From Pseudomonas rhizoryzae (GTDB taxonomy: Bacteria; Pseudomonadota; Gammaproteobacteria; Pseudomonadales; Pseudomonadaceae): a stretch of DNA of 64,000 nt. The stretch is taken from contig NZ_SULM01000002.1 of assembly GCF_005250615.1 (NCBI RefSeq), positions 124,001 to 188,000 of the forward strand, in the 5' to 3' direction. The translations under genes were made by a program, and so were the position numbers. Under the pieces are notes generated by a model. It saw only the letters and a program-made list of their open reading frames with translations, searched no databases and was not told where the DNA came from. Of the stretch, positions 17,264-27,149 are shown piece by piece; positions within the stretch are counted from its first letter, which is position 1, and each line of letters begins with the position of its first letter.

Positions 17264-17278
17264 AGGGCGCTCCCGCGC

Positions 17279-18550
17279 TCACCCCACCCGCCAAAGCTCA
17301 TCCAGGCGGGTGGTGTAGCGCGGACTGAGCAGGTCGCGGCGCATCTGCCAGGCGGGATCGCGCGGGATGCGCGCCGGTCTCAGCGTTTCGCGGCCGAACT
17401 TGCCGTTGATGGCGTCCAGGGTTGCCATCAGCCGGGTCGCGGCGGGGTCCGGGGTGGCGGCGAAGAGGTCACCGGCCAGCGCCCCTCGCGGGCAGAGATC
17501 GAGCAGCAAGACTTCCGCCTTGGCGTAGCCGAAGCCGTCGCGAAAGATCTCGCGCAGGCCCGACTGGGCGTAGTCGTTGAGCACCCGGGTGTCGTCGCTG
17601 GGCGCGGGCAGATTGAGCAGGGCGGCATTGGCGTAACGCCCCTCGTCGGCGCCGTGCATGCCGGTCTGGATACTGACCCTCAGCGCCCGGCACAGCGAAC
17701 CCTGGGCGCGCAGCTTTTCCGCGGCGCGGGCGGTGTAGCTGGCCACCGCCTCGGCCAGGGCGCCGAACTGGTATTGCCGTCGGCCGAACATGCGGCTGCT
17801 GCAGATCGTCTGCCGCGGCGCCTCCGTCTCTTCCAGACTCAGGCAGGCCAGCCCGCGCAGCTCCCGGGCCGTCTTTTCCAGCACCACGCTGTATCTCTGG
17901 CGCAGCGACCAGGCATCCTGCTGCGCCAGCGCCCAGGCGGTGGTCATCCCGTCCACCCGCAGCCGCGCCGCCAGGCGCCGGCCGACGCCCCAGACATCGT
18001 CCACCGGCGAATGCCGCAGCACCCAGTCCCGCACCGTCGGCTCGCGCAGATCGAGCACCCCGCCGGTCCGCTCGGGCCAGCGCTTGGCCGCGGCATTGGC
18101 GAGCTTGGCCAGGGTCTTGGTCCCGGCGATGCCGACACTGACCGGGATGCCCGTCCATTGCTGCACCCGTGCCCGCAGCCGCTGGCCGAGGGCGTCCAGG
18201 GGTTCGGGTAGGCCGCTCAGATCGGCGAACACCTCGTCGATGCTGTAGCGCTCCAGGCGCGGCACCAGGGTCGCCAGGGTGCGCATGACCCGGTCGCTGA
18301 GGTCGCCATAGAGGGCGTAGTTGGAGCTAAAGGCCGTCACCTGCCCCCGCTGCGCCAGCTCCCGTACCTGGAACCAGGGCGCGGCCATGGCGATGCCCAG
18401 GCGCTTGGCCTCGGGCGAACGGGCGATCACGCAACCGTCGTTGTTGGAGAGCACCACCACCGCCCGCTCGGCCAAATCCGGACGGAAGACCCGTTCGCAG
18501 CTGCAATAGAAGGAGTTGCAGTCGATCAGCGCCAGGATCGACTCAGCCAT
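17279..18550 (-). CDS. umuC: DNA polymerase V catalytic subunit UmuC
   Basis: A 423-aa Y-family translesion polymerase. The N-terminus has the catalytic ALIDCNSFYCSCERVF with the metal-binding Asp, followed by VVLSNNDGCVIARS and YSIDEVFADL (second acidic cluster), then helix-hairpin-helix and little-finger domains. It overlaps umuD by 8 bp, forming the usual SOS operon. The start is ATG 18550. UmuC with processed UmuD' copies past lesions at the cost of mutations. It is convergent with the receptor gene, with 15 bp between the stops and no obvious terminator. Confidence 0.92.
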   Translation of the reverse strand: MAESILALIDCNSFYCSCERVFRPDLAERAVVVLSNNDGCVIARSPEAKRLGIAMAAPWFQVRELAQRGQVTAFSSNYALYGDLSDRVMRTLATLVPRLERYSIDEVFADLSGLPEPLDALGQRLRARVQQWTGIPVSVGIAGTKTLAKLANAAAKRWPERTGGVLDLREPTVRDWVLRHSPVDDVWGVGRRLAARLRVDGMTTAWALAQQDAWSLRQRYSVVLEKTARELRGLACLSLEETEAPRQTICSSRMFGRRQYQFGALAEAVASYTARAAEKLRAQGSLCRALRVSIQTGMHGADEGRYANAALLNLPAPSDDTRVLNDYAQSGLREIFRDGFGYAKAEVLLLDLCPRGALAGDLFAATPDPAATRLMATLDAINGKFGRETLRPARIPRDPAWQMRRDLLSPRYTTRLDELWRVG

Positions 18551-18974
18551 GGCCGAAGCGCCGCAGACTGTGGGTGGCCACGCCCCAGACCTCGAAGTCG
18601 TTACCCTCGCCGATGACCAGGGGCGCGTAAGCCGGGTTCTCCGCCAGCAGGACGAAATTCGCGCCACGCCGGCCCAGGCGCTTGAGGGTGGGCTCGCGGT
18701 CGCGCACCGCCACCACGATGTCGCCGACCCGCGCTGGCCGCGCCCGGTCGACGATGACCAGGTCACCGGGAAAGATGCCCACGCCGGTCATGCTGTCGCC
18801 ACTGACCTGAATGACGTAGGTGTGGGGCGCGCGCAGGTCGACCAGTTCGTCCAGCGATACCTGGCGCTCCAGATGATCCTGGGCCGGCGAGGGGAAGCCA
18901 CACGGCAGGCGGAAATCGTAGAGCGGCAACTGGATCGCCGAAGATTCCAGCGGACCCAGGACGGTAACGGACAT
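18543..18974 (-). CDS. umuD: UmuD, self-cleaving SOS mutagenesis subunit
   Basis: A 143-aa S24-family protein. The cleavage site is the Cys-Gly in LPCGFPSPAQDH, the catalytic Ser lies in VSGDSMTGVGI and the catalytic Lys in PTLKRLGRRG. The start is ATG 18974 behind AGGAG; an in-frame TTG at 18992 is less likely. RecA-stimulated cleavage yields UmuD', which activates UmuC. A LexA box sits 23 bp upstream of the ATG. Confidence 0.92.
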   Translation of the reverse strand: MSVTVLGPLESSAIQLPLYDFRLPCGFPSPAQDHLERQVSLDELVDLRAPHTYVIQVSGDSMTGVGIFPGDLVIVDRARPARVGDIVVAVRDREPTLKRLGRRGANFVLLAENPAYAPLVIGEGNDFEVWGVATHSLRRFGHG

Positions 18975-18996
18975 GACAAGGCGCTCCTGCAAATAA

Positions 18997-19012
18997 CTGT
19001 CTATATATACAG
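18997..19012. promoter_or_regulatory. LexA box of umuDC
   Basis: CTGTCTATATATACAG fits CTGT-N8-ACAG and is nearly palindromic. It lies just upstream of umuD and should be bound by LexA until SOS induction. It is the second LexA site in the window, the first being in the prophage. Confidence 0.9.
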
Positions 19013-19071
19013 TTATCCACAGGAGCCAAGCCTGTAAAGCGCCGCTCGGGACCGGCCGATGAGTGGCGCGA

Positions 19072-21090
19072 TCAGGCGCTGAAGCGGAAACGTGAAACGA
19101 CGCTACGCAGCTCTTGGGACAGCCCCGCCAGTTGCTCCGCGGTAGCGGCGTCGGACTCGATCCCGCTCAGCACCTGCACGGTACTGGCGCGGATGCCTGT
19201 GGTGTTGCGGTTGATGTCTTCGGAGACCGCGGCCTGCTGTTCCGCCGCGCTGGCGATCTGGACGTTGACGTCGACGATGCGCTCCACGGCGGAGCCGATG
19301 CTGTTCAGACTGACGCTGGCCTGCTCGGCGGCCGCCACGCCATTCAGGGCATGACCGCGACTGGCCTGCATCTGGGCCACGGCATCGCCGGTCGCCGACT
19401 GCAGTTGCTCGATGATGCGGCGGATCTCCTCGGTGGAGGTCTGGGTACGCGAGGCCAGGGTGCGGACCTCGTCGGCTACCACGGCGAAGCCGCGCCCCTG
19501 CTCACCGGCCCGGGCGGCCTCGATGGCGGCGTTGAGCGCCAGCAGATTGGTCTGCTCGGCGATGGTACGAATCACCGCGATGACCCCACCAATGGCCTGG
19601 CTATGGCTTTCCAGGGCAGCGACCTTGTTGGCGCTCAGATCCACCTCGGCGGCCAGGGCCTCGATGGCCTGTTGCGTCTGTTGCATCACCCGGGTGCCTT
19701 CTCGCGTGGCCTGATCGGCCTGCTGGGCAGCCGCTACCGCGCCCTCAGTGTTGTTGGCGACGTCCGCCACACTGGCGGTCATCTCGGTGATGGCGGTGGC
19801 CACCTGATCGGTCTCGCCCTGTTGCGTCTGCATGGTAGAGCGTGCCTGACCGATGGAACTGGCCAGGTCACCGGAGGCCTGGGCGACCGCATCGGAGGCC
19901 TGATCGACCTCGCGCAGCGAGCGGCCGAAGGCTGCCAGCATGGCATCCAGGCTGCGGCCGATGTCGGCGATCTCGTCGCGACCGGGCAAGGCGGCCCGGC
20001 GACTCAGATCGCCCTGGGCGGCGGCAGCAGTCACGCCGACCAGCTCGGCGATCCCCAGGCGTAGCGCCTGGTAGATACCGGCGAAGGTATAGCTCAGCAG
20101 CAACAGAGCGGCCGCAATCATGCCCAGCACCAAATCGCGCACCAGGGTCTCATGGGCCAGGCGCTCGACCAGCAACTGGGAGAGCATGCCCTGGGCCTCT
20201 TCCTGCACCTTGTAGTAACGCGCGACCACGGCGTTGCCCTGGGTCCCCAGGGTCTTTCCGGAGACCGTGCCCTCACCCTTCATCACGGCCAGCATGCCCT
20301 GCCGGAAATTGCCATAGTCGTCCTGGGCCTGTCCTAGCGACGTCTTGAGCCGTTGGGCCAGCTCAGGCATCTGGCGTGCCAGCAGCCCCAGAGCTTGCTC
20401 CAATTCTTCGGCAGCCTGGCGTTCCTGGCGCATGACACTACGCGCCACGTTGAGACTGGCCGGATCGAAGCTATTGGTGGCGCTCAGCCCGGAGGCCAGG
20501 CCGCGTAGCTGACCGATGAGGTTGATCTCCCGCGGCAAGCGCAGCGAGGAGATATCGATGAGAAAGAGGCTGGCATAGTCGGAATCCAGTACCAGACCCG
20601 AGGTAGCCGAGACGTAATAGAAGAGGTTCAGGGTCTGCGTCAGTTGCTCGCTCCAGGCCTCGAACACCTCCAGGGGGGTTCCCGGTACGCCCTGCAACAG
20701 CCGCTCGGCGTTCTGCCGCAGTTGGGCGACGCGACTCCCGGTCTCCAGTTGGCCACCAAGTTCCCGATCCAGGCGGCCCAGCTCGTCATAGGCCCTGAGC
20801 AGGGCATCGCGGTTGTTCTGCCAATCCTGTTGGGCGGATGCATCCCCGTCCTGGAGGCGCTTGGTCAGCGCCCGCTGCAGCATGCTCAGGCGGGCGATCG
20901 GCGTCAGTTGCACTAGGTAGCGCTGCCCCTGAATTTCCAATTCCAGGCTGGCGCGTTGCTCCTGGATGTCCTGGTAGAGGTAGTAGCTGAGCAACAGCAA
21001 GGGGATCAGCACGATGGTCGCGAGACAGGCGAACTTGGCGGAAAACCTCAGACGATTCATTACGGCAACGACGGGGGTGAGAAGATTCAT
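19072..21090 (-). CDS. Methyl-accepting chemotaxis protein
   Basis: A 672-aa transmembrane chemoreceptor. TM1 is near residues 19-40 ([18 protein letters not shown]), then a large helical periplasmic sensor of about 290 residues (rich in Gln/Leu/Arg), TM2 ([19 protein letters not shown]), HAMP, and the cytoplasmic signalling hairpin with the invariant tip ([20 protein letters not shown], then [12 protein letters not shown]). It ends without a CheR/CheB-binding pentapeptide. I chose ATG 21090; a start at 21168 would add 26 residues. It is divergent from the D-aminoacylase gene, so it may sense a substrate of that pathway (inference). Confidence 0.88.
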   Translation of the reverse strand: MNLLTPVVAVMNRLRFSAKFACLATIVLIPLLLLSYYLYQDIQEQRASLELEIQGQRYLVQLTPIARLSMLQRALTKRLQDGDASAQQDWQNNRDALLRAYDELGRLDRELGGQLETGSRVAQLRQNAERLLQGVPGTPLEVFEAWSEQLTQTLNLFYYVSATSGLVLDSDYASLFLIDISSLRLPREINLIGQLRGLASGLSATNSFDPASLNVARSVMRQERQAAEELEQALGLLARQMPELAQRLKTSLGQAQDDYGNFRQGMLAVMKGEGTVSGKTLGTQGNAVVARYYKVQEEAQGMLSQLLVERLAHETLVRDLVLGMIAAALLLLSYTFAGIYQALRLGIAELVGVTAAAAQGDLSRRAALPGRDEIADIGRSLDAMLAAFGRSLREVDQASDAVAQASGDLASSIGQARSTMQTQQGETDQVATAITEMTASVADVANNTEGAVAAAQQADQATREGTRVMQQTQQAIEALAAEVDLSANKVAALESHSQAIGGVIAVIRTIAEQTNLLALNAAIEAARAGEQGRGFAVVADEVRTLASRTQTSTEEIRRIIEQLQSATGDAVAQMQASRGHALNGVAAAEQASVSLNSIGSAVERIVDVNVQIASAAEQQAAVSEDINRNTTGIRASTVQVLSGIESDAATAEQLAGLSQELRSVVSRFRFSA

Positions 21091-21287
21091 GGCAGACTCA
21101 AAAAGGGAAAGGCGTTGGAAGCCGTGTTTGGTCACGGTCTGGACGGGCGAATGGACAGATTTTTTCATAGATAGTGCACTGCCCGTATGCGCGATAACTA
21201 ATTTGCATGGCTATTTGCCACCATACGGTCAAAAGTTGGCGCCAAACGGTTGGCTTGATGTGGTGCGAGGTAATGCGAGGTCCGCTC

Positions 21288-22751
21288 ATGCATGACCTGC
21301 TCATTCGCGACGCCTTCGTTCTGGACGGTCGCAACCACGCCGGCCGGATGGCCGACCTGGCCGTCAAGGCGGGGCGTATCGTCGCCCTGGGCGAGCTTGC
21401 CGGTCAACTGGCGCAAGAGGTCCGTGACGGCCGCGGCCTGGTGCTGGCCCCCGGCTTCATCGATGTCCATACCCACGATGACACCATGGTCATCCGCCGC
21501 CCCGAGCAGTTGCCCAAGCTCAGCCAGGGGGTGACCACCGTGGTGGTCGGTAACTGCGGCATCAGCGCTGCCCCGGTGCGGCTGCGCGGTGAGCCGCCGG
21601 ACCCCTTGAATTTGCTCGGCCCGGCGGCGGCCTTCGGCTATCCCACCTTTGCCGCCTATCGCGCGGCGGTGGAGCAGGCCCGCCCCGGGGTCAACGTCGC
21701 CGCCCTGGTTGGCCATACGGCGCTGCGCAGCAATCATCTGGACGATCTCCAGCGCGCCGCCACGCCAGCGGAGATCGCCGCCATGCGCGCTGAATTGCGC
21801 GACAGCCTTGCTGCCGGTGCCCTGGGGCTCTCCAGCGGCCTGGCCTATGCCTCCGCTGCCGCGGCTCCGACCAGCGAAGTGGCCCAACTGGCCGCCGAGC
21901 TCGATGCCGTGGGCGGACTTTATGCCACCCATCTGCGCAGCGAATTCGCCGCGGTGCACGAGGCGCTGGCCGAAGCCCTGGGCATCGGCCGCCAGGCCCG
22001 CGCCCCGGTGGTGGTCTCCCACCTCAAGTGCGCCGGGGTGGACAACTGGGGCCGCGCGCCGGAATTGCTCGGCGCCCTGGAGCAGGCCGCCAGCAGCCAG
22101 CCGGTCGGCTGCGACTGCTATCCCTATGCCGCCAGTTCCTCCACCTTGGATCTCAAGCAGGTCACCGACCGCCACCGCATCACCATCACCTGGTCCACCC
22201 CGCATCCCGAATGCGGCGGCCGCGATCTGGCCGCCATCGCCGCCGACTGGGGCCTGGACCTGCAGGCCACCGCCCGCCGCCTGCAGCCGGCCGGCGCCGT
22301 CTACTACGGCATGAGCGAAGCCGATGTGCGCCTCATCCTCGCTCATCCGCTGAGCATGATCGGCTCCGATGGCCTGCCCGAGGATCCCTTCCCTCATCCA
22401 CGGCTCTGGGGCGCCTTCCCGCGGGTGCTCGGCCACTTCAGCCGCGACCTCGGCCTCTTCCCGCTGCACACCGCCGTGCACAAGATGACCGGCCTCTCCG
22501 CCGCCCGCTTCGGCTTGGCGGGTCGCGGCCTGATCGAGCCGGGCGCCCAGGCCGATCTGGTGCTGTTCGACCCCGCCCGCATCCGCGACGTGGCCGACTT
22601 CAGCGAGCCGCAACGGCCTGCCGAAGGTATCCACGCCATCTGGGTCAATGGCCGCCTGGCCTACGCCCCTGACCAGGCCATCGAAGCGCGCCATGGCCGT
22701 TTCCTGCCTCGCGCCGGCGATCTGCGGCTCGGCTTCCCACGCCCACGCTAA
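21288..22751 (+). CDS. N-acyl-D-amino-acid deacylase (D-aminoacylase)
   Basis: A 487-aa amidohydrolase-superfamily enzyme that hydrolyses N-acyl-D-amino acids to free D-amino acids. Zn site: HxH in GFIDVHTHDD, the Cys of VVGNCGIS, His in ATHLRSEF and VSHLKCAG, and the catalytic Asp in IGSDGLPEDPFPHPRLWG. The length matches the Alcaligenes and Pseudomonas D-aminoacylases (about 480-490). The start is ATG 21288 behind GAGG. Upstream, CCGTATG (21183-21189) pairs with CATACGG (21222-21228), and a TTGGCGCCAA palindrome lies at 21236-21245; either may be a regulatory site. The gene heads the catabolic cluster that follows. Confidence 0.88.
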   Translation: MHDLLIRDAFVLDGRNHAGRMADLAVKAGRIVALGELAGQLAQEVRDGRGLVLAPGFIDVHTHDDTMVIRRPEQLPKLSQGVTTVVVGNCGISAAPVRLRGEPPDPLNLLGPAAAFGYPTFAAYRAAVEQARPGVNVAALVGHTALRSNHLDDLQRAATPAEIAAMRAELRDSLAAGALGLSSGLAYASAAAAPTSEVAQLAAELDAVGGLYATHLRSEFAAVHEALAEALGIGRQARAPVVVSHLKCAGVDNWGRAPELLGALEQAASSQPVGCDCYPYAASSSTLDLKQVTDRHRITITWSTPHPECGGRDLAAIAADWGLDLQATARRLQPAGAVYYGMSEADVRLILAHPLSMIGSDGLPEDPFPHPRLWGAFPRVLGHFSRDLGLFPLHTAVHKMTGLSAARFGLAGRGLIEPGAQADLVLFDPARIRDVADFSEPQRPAEGIHAIWVNGRLAYAPDQAIEARHGRFLPRAGDLRLGFPRPR

Positions 22752-22910
22752 GCGCTACCGAGTAACGCCTCGCGCTGGTGCACATCCGTTACCTTCCGCC
22801 ACCTCCCGGTGCCCTCTGGCGCACCGGGAGCACTCTCTGCTGCCTGTCACTCAAGCCAAGCCCTTGATTTGCAACGCCGGGCGAATAGCTGGCACAGTCG
22901 CTGCAATCTA

Positions 22911-22946
22911 TTCCGTTGTTACGAACACACTTCCGCTATAACGGAA
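22911..22946 (+). promoter_or_regulatory. Candidate operator of the D-amino-acid operon
   Basis: TTCCG occurs at 22911-22915 and again at 22931-22935, exactly 20 bp apart, and the second copy forms an inverted repeat with CGGAA (22942-22946). This lies 15 bp before the start of the substrate-binding protein gene. The IclR-family regulator in the same operon is the obvious candidate ligand. Function is inferred from position and symmetry. Confidence 0.45.
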
Positions 22947-22961
22947 AAGGAGAAGGACGCG

Positions 22962-23798
22962 ATGACAGGCAAGACGAAGGGGTGGAAAACGCTGGCGCTG
23001 CTGGTCGGCCTGGTCGCCATGACCGGCGCCCAGGCGGCCAAGCTGGATGACGTGCTCAAGCGCGGCCATCTGGTCGTGGGCACCGGCAGCACCAATGCGC
23101 CCTGGCACTTCCAGGGCGCCGACGGCAAGTTGCAGGGCTTCGATATCGATATCTCCAAGGTCATCGCCAAGGGCCTGTTCAACGATCCGGAAAAGGTCGA
23201 ATTCGTCGTCCAGGGCTCGGATGCGCGCATCCCCAACCTGCTCACCGACAAGGTCGACATCAGCTGCCAGTTCATCACCGTGACCGCCAGCCGCGCCCAG
23301 CAGGTGGCCTTCACCCTGCCCTACTACCGCGAAGGCGTGGCCCTGCTCCTGCCGGCCAACAGCCGCTACCAGCAGATCGACGACCTCAAGGCGGCCAAGG
23401 GCGACCTGACGGTGGCCGTGCTGCAGAACGTCTATGCCGAGGAACTGGTGCACCAGGCGCTGCCCCAGGCCAAGGTCGACCAGTACGACAGCGTCGACCT
23501 GCTCTACCAGGCCCTCGGCACCGGTCGCGCCGACGCCGTGGCCACCGACCAGTCGTCGGTCAAGTACCTGATGACCCAGAATCCCGGCCGCTACCGCTCG
23601 CCCGACTACGCCTGGAGTCCCCAGACCTACGCCTGCGCGGTCAAGCGTGGCGACCAGGACTGGCTGAACTTCGTCAACACCGCTCTGCACGAGGCCATGA
23701 CCGGCGTGGAATTCCCCACCTATCAGGCGTCCTTCAAGAAGTGGTTCGGCGTCGAGCTGCCCTCCCCGGCGATCGGCTTCCCCGTCGAGTTCAAGTGA
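22962..23798 (+). CDS. Amino-acid ABC transporter, periplasmic binding protein
   Basis: A 278-aa family-3 solute-binding protein. Cleavable signal peptide about 1-25 (ends GAQA), then the typical start LDDVLKRGHLVVGTGST, with APWHFQGADGKLQGFDIDI forming the first ligand-binding strand-helix unit. The start is ATG 22962 after AAAGGAGAAGG. First gene of a gapless operon with two permeases, an ATPase, RidA, IclR and a deaminase. The expected ligand is a polar amino acid, here probably a D-amino acid or its N-acyl form, based on the neighbours. Confidence 0.88.
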   Translation: MTGKTKGWKTLALLVGLVAMTGAQAAKLDDVLKRGHLVVGTGSTNAPWHFQGADGKLQGFDIDISKVIAKGLFNDPEKVEFVVQGSDARIPNLLTDKVDISCQFITVTASRAQQVAFTLPYYREGVALLLPANSRYQQIDDLKAAKGDLTVAVLQNVYAEELVHQALPQAKVDQYDSVDLLYQALGTGRADAVATDQSSVKYLMTQNPGRYRSPDYAWSPQTYACAVKRGDQDWLNFVNTALHEAMTGVEFPTYQASFKKWFGVELPSPAIGFPVEFK

Positions 23799-23846
23799 CC
23801 CTGGCCCCGGCGCGGCCCGTCCGCGCCCTCTAGGTGGATGCCGTAC

Positions 23847-24509
23847 ATGGACTACACCCTCAACTTCGCCCCTGTGTGGCAGAACCTGGACCATTTGCTG
23901 GCCGGGCTCGCCCTCGGCCTGCAGCTGGCACTGATCGGCATCGCCATCGGCTGCCTGATCGGCCTGGCCACCGCCTTCGCCCTGCTCTCGCCGGTGCGGG
24001 CGCTGCGCTGGCTGGCGGGGGGCTATGTCACCCTGGTGCGCAACACGCCGATCCTGGTGCTGATCCTGCTGCTGTACTTCGCCCTGCCCAGCGTCGGCAT
24101 CCGCCTGGACAAGCTCAGTTCCTTTCTCATCACCCTGGCGCTCTATGCCGGGGCCTACCTGGCCGAGGTGTTCCGCGGTGGGCTCATGGCCATTCCCAAG
24201 GGCCAGCGCGAGGCGGGCCTGGCCATCGGCCTGCGCGAATGGCAGATCAAGGCCTACGTCATCATCCCGGTGATGCTGCGCAACGTGCTGCCGTCGCTTT
24301 CCAACAGCTTCATCTCGCTGTTCAAGGACACCTCCCTGGCGGCGGCCATCGCCGTGCCGGAGCTGACCTACCAGGCGCGCAAGATCAACCTGGAAAGCTA
24401 CCGGGTCATCGAGACCTGGCTGGTGACCAGCGGCCTCTACATCCTCACCTGCTACGCCATCGCCCTGCTGCTGCGCCAGCTGGAGCGGCGGCTGAGCCTC
24501 GCCCGCTAG
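23847..24509 (+). CDS. Amino-acid ABC transporter permease 1
   Basis: A 220-aa inner-membrane permease of the HisMQ type with about five helices. The EAA loop is REAGLAIGLREWQIKAYVIIP, and the TLVRNTPILVLILLLYF segment is typical. I chose ATG 23847 because AGGTGG lies 9 nt upstream; the ATG at 23838 sits directly on that signal. Pairs with the second permease 10 bp downstream. Confidence 0.85.
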   Translation: MDYTLNFAPVWQNLDHLLAGLALGLQLALIGIAIGCLIGLATAFALLSPVRALRWLAGGYVTLVRNTPILVLILLLYFALPSVGIRLDKLSSFLITLALYAGAYLAEVFRGGLMAIPKGQREAGLAIGLREWQIKAYVIIPVMLRNVLPSLSNSFISLFKDTSLAAAIAVPELTYQARKINLESYRVIETWLVTSGLYILTCYAIALLLRQLERRLSLAR

Positions 24510-24519
24510 GAGCCCGATC

Positions 24520-25182
24520 GTGTACGAAGCCCCCTCCTGTTTCCTGGAATTGTGGAACGCCCGCCAGACCCTGGCCGCCGGGTTCGCCACCACCCTGGCC
24601 TGCTCCGTGCTGGCCGTGCTCGGCGGCACCCTGCTCGGCACCCTCGGCGGGCTGGCGCTGACCTACGGCCGCTGGCCGCTACGCCTGCCCTTTCGCGTCT
24701 ATGCCGACCTGATCCGCGGCACCCCGGTGTTCGTGCTGGTGCTGGCCTGCTACTACATGGCACCGGCCCTGGGTCTCAAGCCCACGCCCTTCCAGGCTGG
24801 CACCGCGGCCCTGCTGCTGTTCTGCGGCTCCCACGTGGCGGAGATCGTCCGTGGCGCCCTGCAAGCCATCCCGCGCGGCCAGCACGAAGCGGCCAAGGCC
24901 ATCGGCCTGACCTTCACCCAGAGTCTCAAGGAGGTGCTCCTGCCCCAGGCGCTGCGCCAGATCCTGCCGACCTGGGTCAACGCCTCCACCGAGATCGTCA
25001 AGGCCTCCACCCTGCTCTCGGTGATCGGCGTGGCCGAGTTGCTGCTGAGCAGCCAACAGGTCATCGCCCGCACCTTCATGACCCTGCAGTTCTATCTGTT
25101 CGCCGGCCTGCTGTTCTTTCTCATCAACTTCGCCATCGAGCGGCTCGGCCGCTACCTGGAAAAACGGGTGACCCTGCCATGA
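24520..25182 (+). CDS. Amino-acid ABC transporter permease 2
   Basis: A 220-aa HisMQ-type permease, GTG start at 24520 behind AGGAG. Key segment [20 protein letters not shown], and EAA loop [21 protein letters not shown]. About five membrane helices. Its stop overlaps the ATPase start by ATGA, so the subunits are co-translated. Forms the membrane channel with permease 1. Confidence 0.85.
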   Translation: MYEAPSCFLELWNARQTLAAGFATTLACSVLAVLGGTLLGTLGGLALTYGRWPLRLPFRVYADLIRGTPVFVLVLACYYMAPALGLKPTPFQAGTAALLLFCGSHVAEIVRGALQAIPRGQHEAAKAIGLTFTQSLKEVLLPQALRQILPTWVNASTEIVKASTLLSVIGVAELLLSSQQVIARTFMTLQFYLFAGLLFFLINFAIERLGRYLEKRVTLP

Positions 25183-25946
25183 CCGATCCGCTATTGAGCA
25201 TCAACGGCCTGCACAAGAGCTTCGGCGCCACCGAGGTGCTCAAGGGCATCGACCTGACCCTCGACCGCGGTGACGTGGTCACCCTGATCGGCTCCAGCGG
25301 CTCGGGCAAGACCACCCTGTTGCGCTGCGTCAACCTGCTGGAAGACTTCCAGGGCGGCAGCATCCGCTTGGCCGGCGAGGCCATCGGCTATCGTGAGGAC
25401 GGCGGTCGCCGCCAGCGCCTGCCGGAGCGCGAGATCGCCCGTCAGCGCTCGCTCACCGGCATGGCTTTCCAGCAGTTCAACCTCTTTCCCCACCTCACCG
25501 CCCTGGAAAACGTCACCCTCGGCCTGCGCAAGGTCAAGAAGATGGCCAAGGACGAAGCCATCGCCCTCGGCGAGCAGTGGCTGCGCCGGGTCGGCCTGAT
25601 CGAGCGGCGCGACCATCATCCCGGCCAACTGTCCGGCGGCCAGCAGCAGCGGGTGGCCATCGCCCGCGCCATCGCCATGAATCCCAGCCTGATGCTGTTC
25701 GACGAACCCACCTCGGCGCTGGACCCGGAACTGGTTGGCGAGGTGCTGGCGGTGATCAAGGACCTCGCCCAGGACGGCATGACCATGCTGCTGGTGACCC
25801 ACGAGATGAGATTCGCCTACGAGGTGTCCGATCGCATCGTCTTCATGAGCCAGGGCCGCATCGAGGAACAGGGCCCGCCGCGCGAGCTGTTCGAGCAGCC
25901 GAAATCCACCCGTCTCGCCGAATTCCTCGGCCGGACCTCCTTTTGA
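25179..25946 (+). CDS. Amino-acid ABC transporter ATP-binding protein
   Basis: A 255-aa ATPase of the GlnQ/HisP class: Walker [11 protein letters not shown]-loop FQQFNLFPH, signature LSGGQQQRV, Walker [13 protein letters not shown], switch His in VTHEM. It starts in an ATGA overlap with permease 2. Energises uptake for the D-amino-acid cluster. It resembles the aapP-like ATPase at 42505-43272 in overall design, as expected for the family. Confidence 0.9.
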   Translation: MTDPLLSINGLHKSFGATEVLKGIDLTLDRGDVVTLIGSSGSGKTTLLRCVNLLEDFQGGSIRLAGEAIGYREDGGRRQRLPEREIARQRSLTGMAFQQFNLFPHLTALENVTLGLRKVKKMAKDEAIALGEQWLRRVGLIERRDHHPGQLSGGQQQRVAIARAIAMNPSLMLFDEPTSALDPELVGEVLAVIKDLAQDGMTMLLVTHEMRFAYEVSDRIVFMSQGRIEEQGPPRELFEQPKSTRLAEFLGRTSF

Positions 25947-25974
25947 ATCCCCCTCTCGTTACAGGAGCAACCCT

Positions 25975-26361
25975 ATGAGCATCACCCGTTACGGCGCCGG
26001 CGAACGCGGCGCAGGTGGCCAACCCCTGCCCTTCGCCCGCGCGGTGGAAGCCGATGGCTGGCTGCACGTCTCCGGCCAGGTGGCCATGGAGAACGGCGAG
26101 ATCATCGACGGCGGCATCGTCGCCCAGACCCACAAGACCATGCAGAATCTGATCGCCATCCTGCACGAAGCCGGCTACGGTCTGGAGCACGTGGTGCGCG
26201 CTGGCGTCTGGCTGGACGATCCGCGCGACTTCTGGAGCTTCAACAAGGTGTTCGCCGAGTACTTCGCCGGCCACGCCCCGGCGCGTGCCTGTGTGCAATC
26301 CTCCATGATGGTGGACTGCAAGGTCGAGATCGACTGCATCGCCTACAAACCCAAGGCCTGA
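25975..26361 (+). CDS. RidA-family imine/enamine hydrolase
   Basis: A 128-aa YjgF/RidA protein: PFARAVEADGWLHVSGQVA, then MQNLIAILHEAGYGLEHVVRAGVWL and a C-terminal half with PARACVQSSMMVDCKVEIDCIA. The Arg of PARACVQ occupies the position of RidA's carboxylate-binding Arg. In this operon the partner is the PLP-dependent deaminase two genes on. Such enzymes release reactive 2-imino or enamine intermediates that RidA hydrolyses to keto acids and ammonia, which gives a clear metabolic reason for the pairing. Confidence 0.85.
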   Translation: MSITRYGAGERGAGGQPLPFARAVEADGWLHVSGQVAMENGEIIDGGIVAQTHKTMQNLIAILHEAGYGLEHVVRAGVWLDDPRDFWSFNKVFAEYFAGHAPARACVQSSMMVDCKVEIDCIAYKPKA

Positions 26362-26375
26362 GACAACCCACACAG

Positions 26376-27149
26376 ATGACCGAACCTACCCGCCAACGAG
26401 CCCGCGGCCTGGACCGCGCCTTCGACATCCTCGATCACCTCAAGCGGGTGGGTCGGCCGCTGCGCCCCAACGAGATCGCCGCCGGCCTGGGTATTCCCAA
26501 GTCCACCGTCTACGACCTGGTCGGCCTCTTGCTGGAGCGGCACATGCTCGACGCCGTGGGCCGCGACGGCCAGGTCTACCTGGGGCGCGAGCTGTACTTT
26601 CTCGGCCAGGCGCACCTGCGCCACTTCGACCTGGCCCGCGAGGCCGGGCTGCTGCTGGACGACATCGTCGCCCAGACCCGCGAGACCGCCCAGCTGTGCC
26701 AGCTCAATGGCCGCAAGTACACCGTCTCGCTGATGAAGGAAGGCGCCCGCGCCTTTCGCATCTCGTCCAATGTCGGCGAGGACGCGCCCATTCCCTGGAC
26801 CGCTTCCGGCCGGCTGCTGCTGGGTCACCTGAGCGACGCCGAGATCCTCGCCCTGATCGACGCGGATGACTTCATCCTGCCCGACGGCAGTCGCCTGCCA
26901 CCCGAGGCCTTCATCGCCGAGATCCGTAGCGCCAGCGCCGCCGGCTTCTTTTCCTTCGATAGCATCGCCGACACCTACACCCACTGCTTCGCCGCCCCGG
27001 TGCTCGACGCCAGCGGCCTGTGCATCGCCACCCTGTGCATCGTGGCGCCCCGCGCCGATGCCCAGGCCCACCATGCCGAGTACCGCCAGGTGCTGGTCGA
27101 CAGCGCCCGTCGCCTGTCCCAGCGCCTCGGCGGCCAGGAGAATTCATGA
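26376..27149 (+). CDS. IclR-family transcriptional regulator
   Basis: A 257-aa regulator. N-terminal winged helix (about 10-65: GLDRAFDILDHLKRVGRPLR, then EIAAGLGIPKSTVYDLVGLL) and a C-terminal effector-binding IclR domain (about 75-250). It sits inside the operon between RidA and the deaminase and overlaps the latter by ATGA. Likely controls this operon by binding the TTCCG repeats at 22911-22946; effector unknown, plausibly a D-amino acid or its keto acid. Confidence 0.85.
   Translation: MTEPTRQRARGLDRAFDILDHLKRVGRPLRPNEIAAGLGIPKSTVYDLVGLLLERHMLDAVGRDGQVYLGRELYFLGQAHLRHFDLAREAGLLLDDIVAQTRETAQLCQLNGRKYTVSLMKEGARAFRISSNVGEDAPIPWTASGRLLLGHLSDAEILALIDADDFILPDGSRLPPEAFIAEIRSASAAGFFSFDSIADTYTHCFAAPVLDASGLCIATLCIVAPRADAQAHHAEYRQVLVDSARRLSQRLGGQENS

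Noticed and set aside
22908-24641. Long minus-strand frame over the ABC transporter genes
   Set aside because: It is antisense to clearly recognisable binding-protein and permease genes, with a Gln/Gly/His-rich composition typical of shadow frames.
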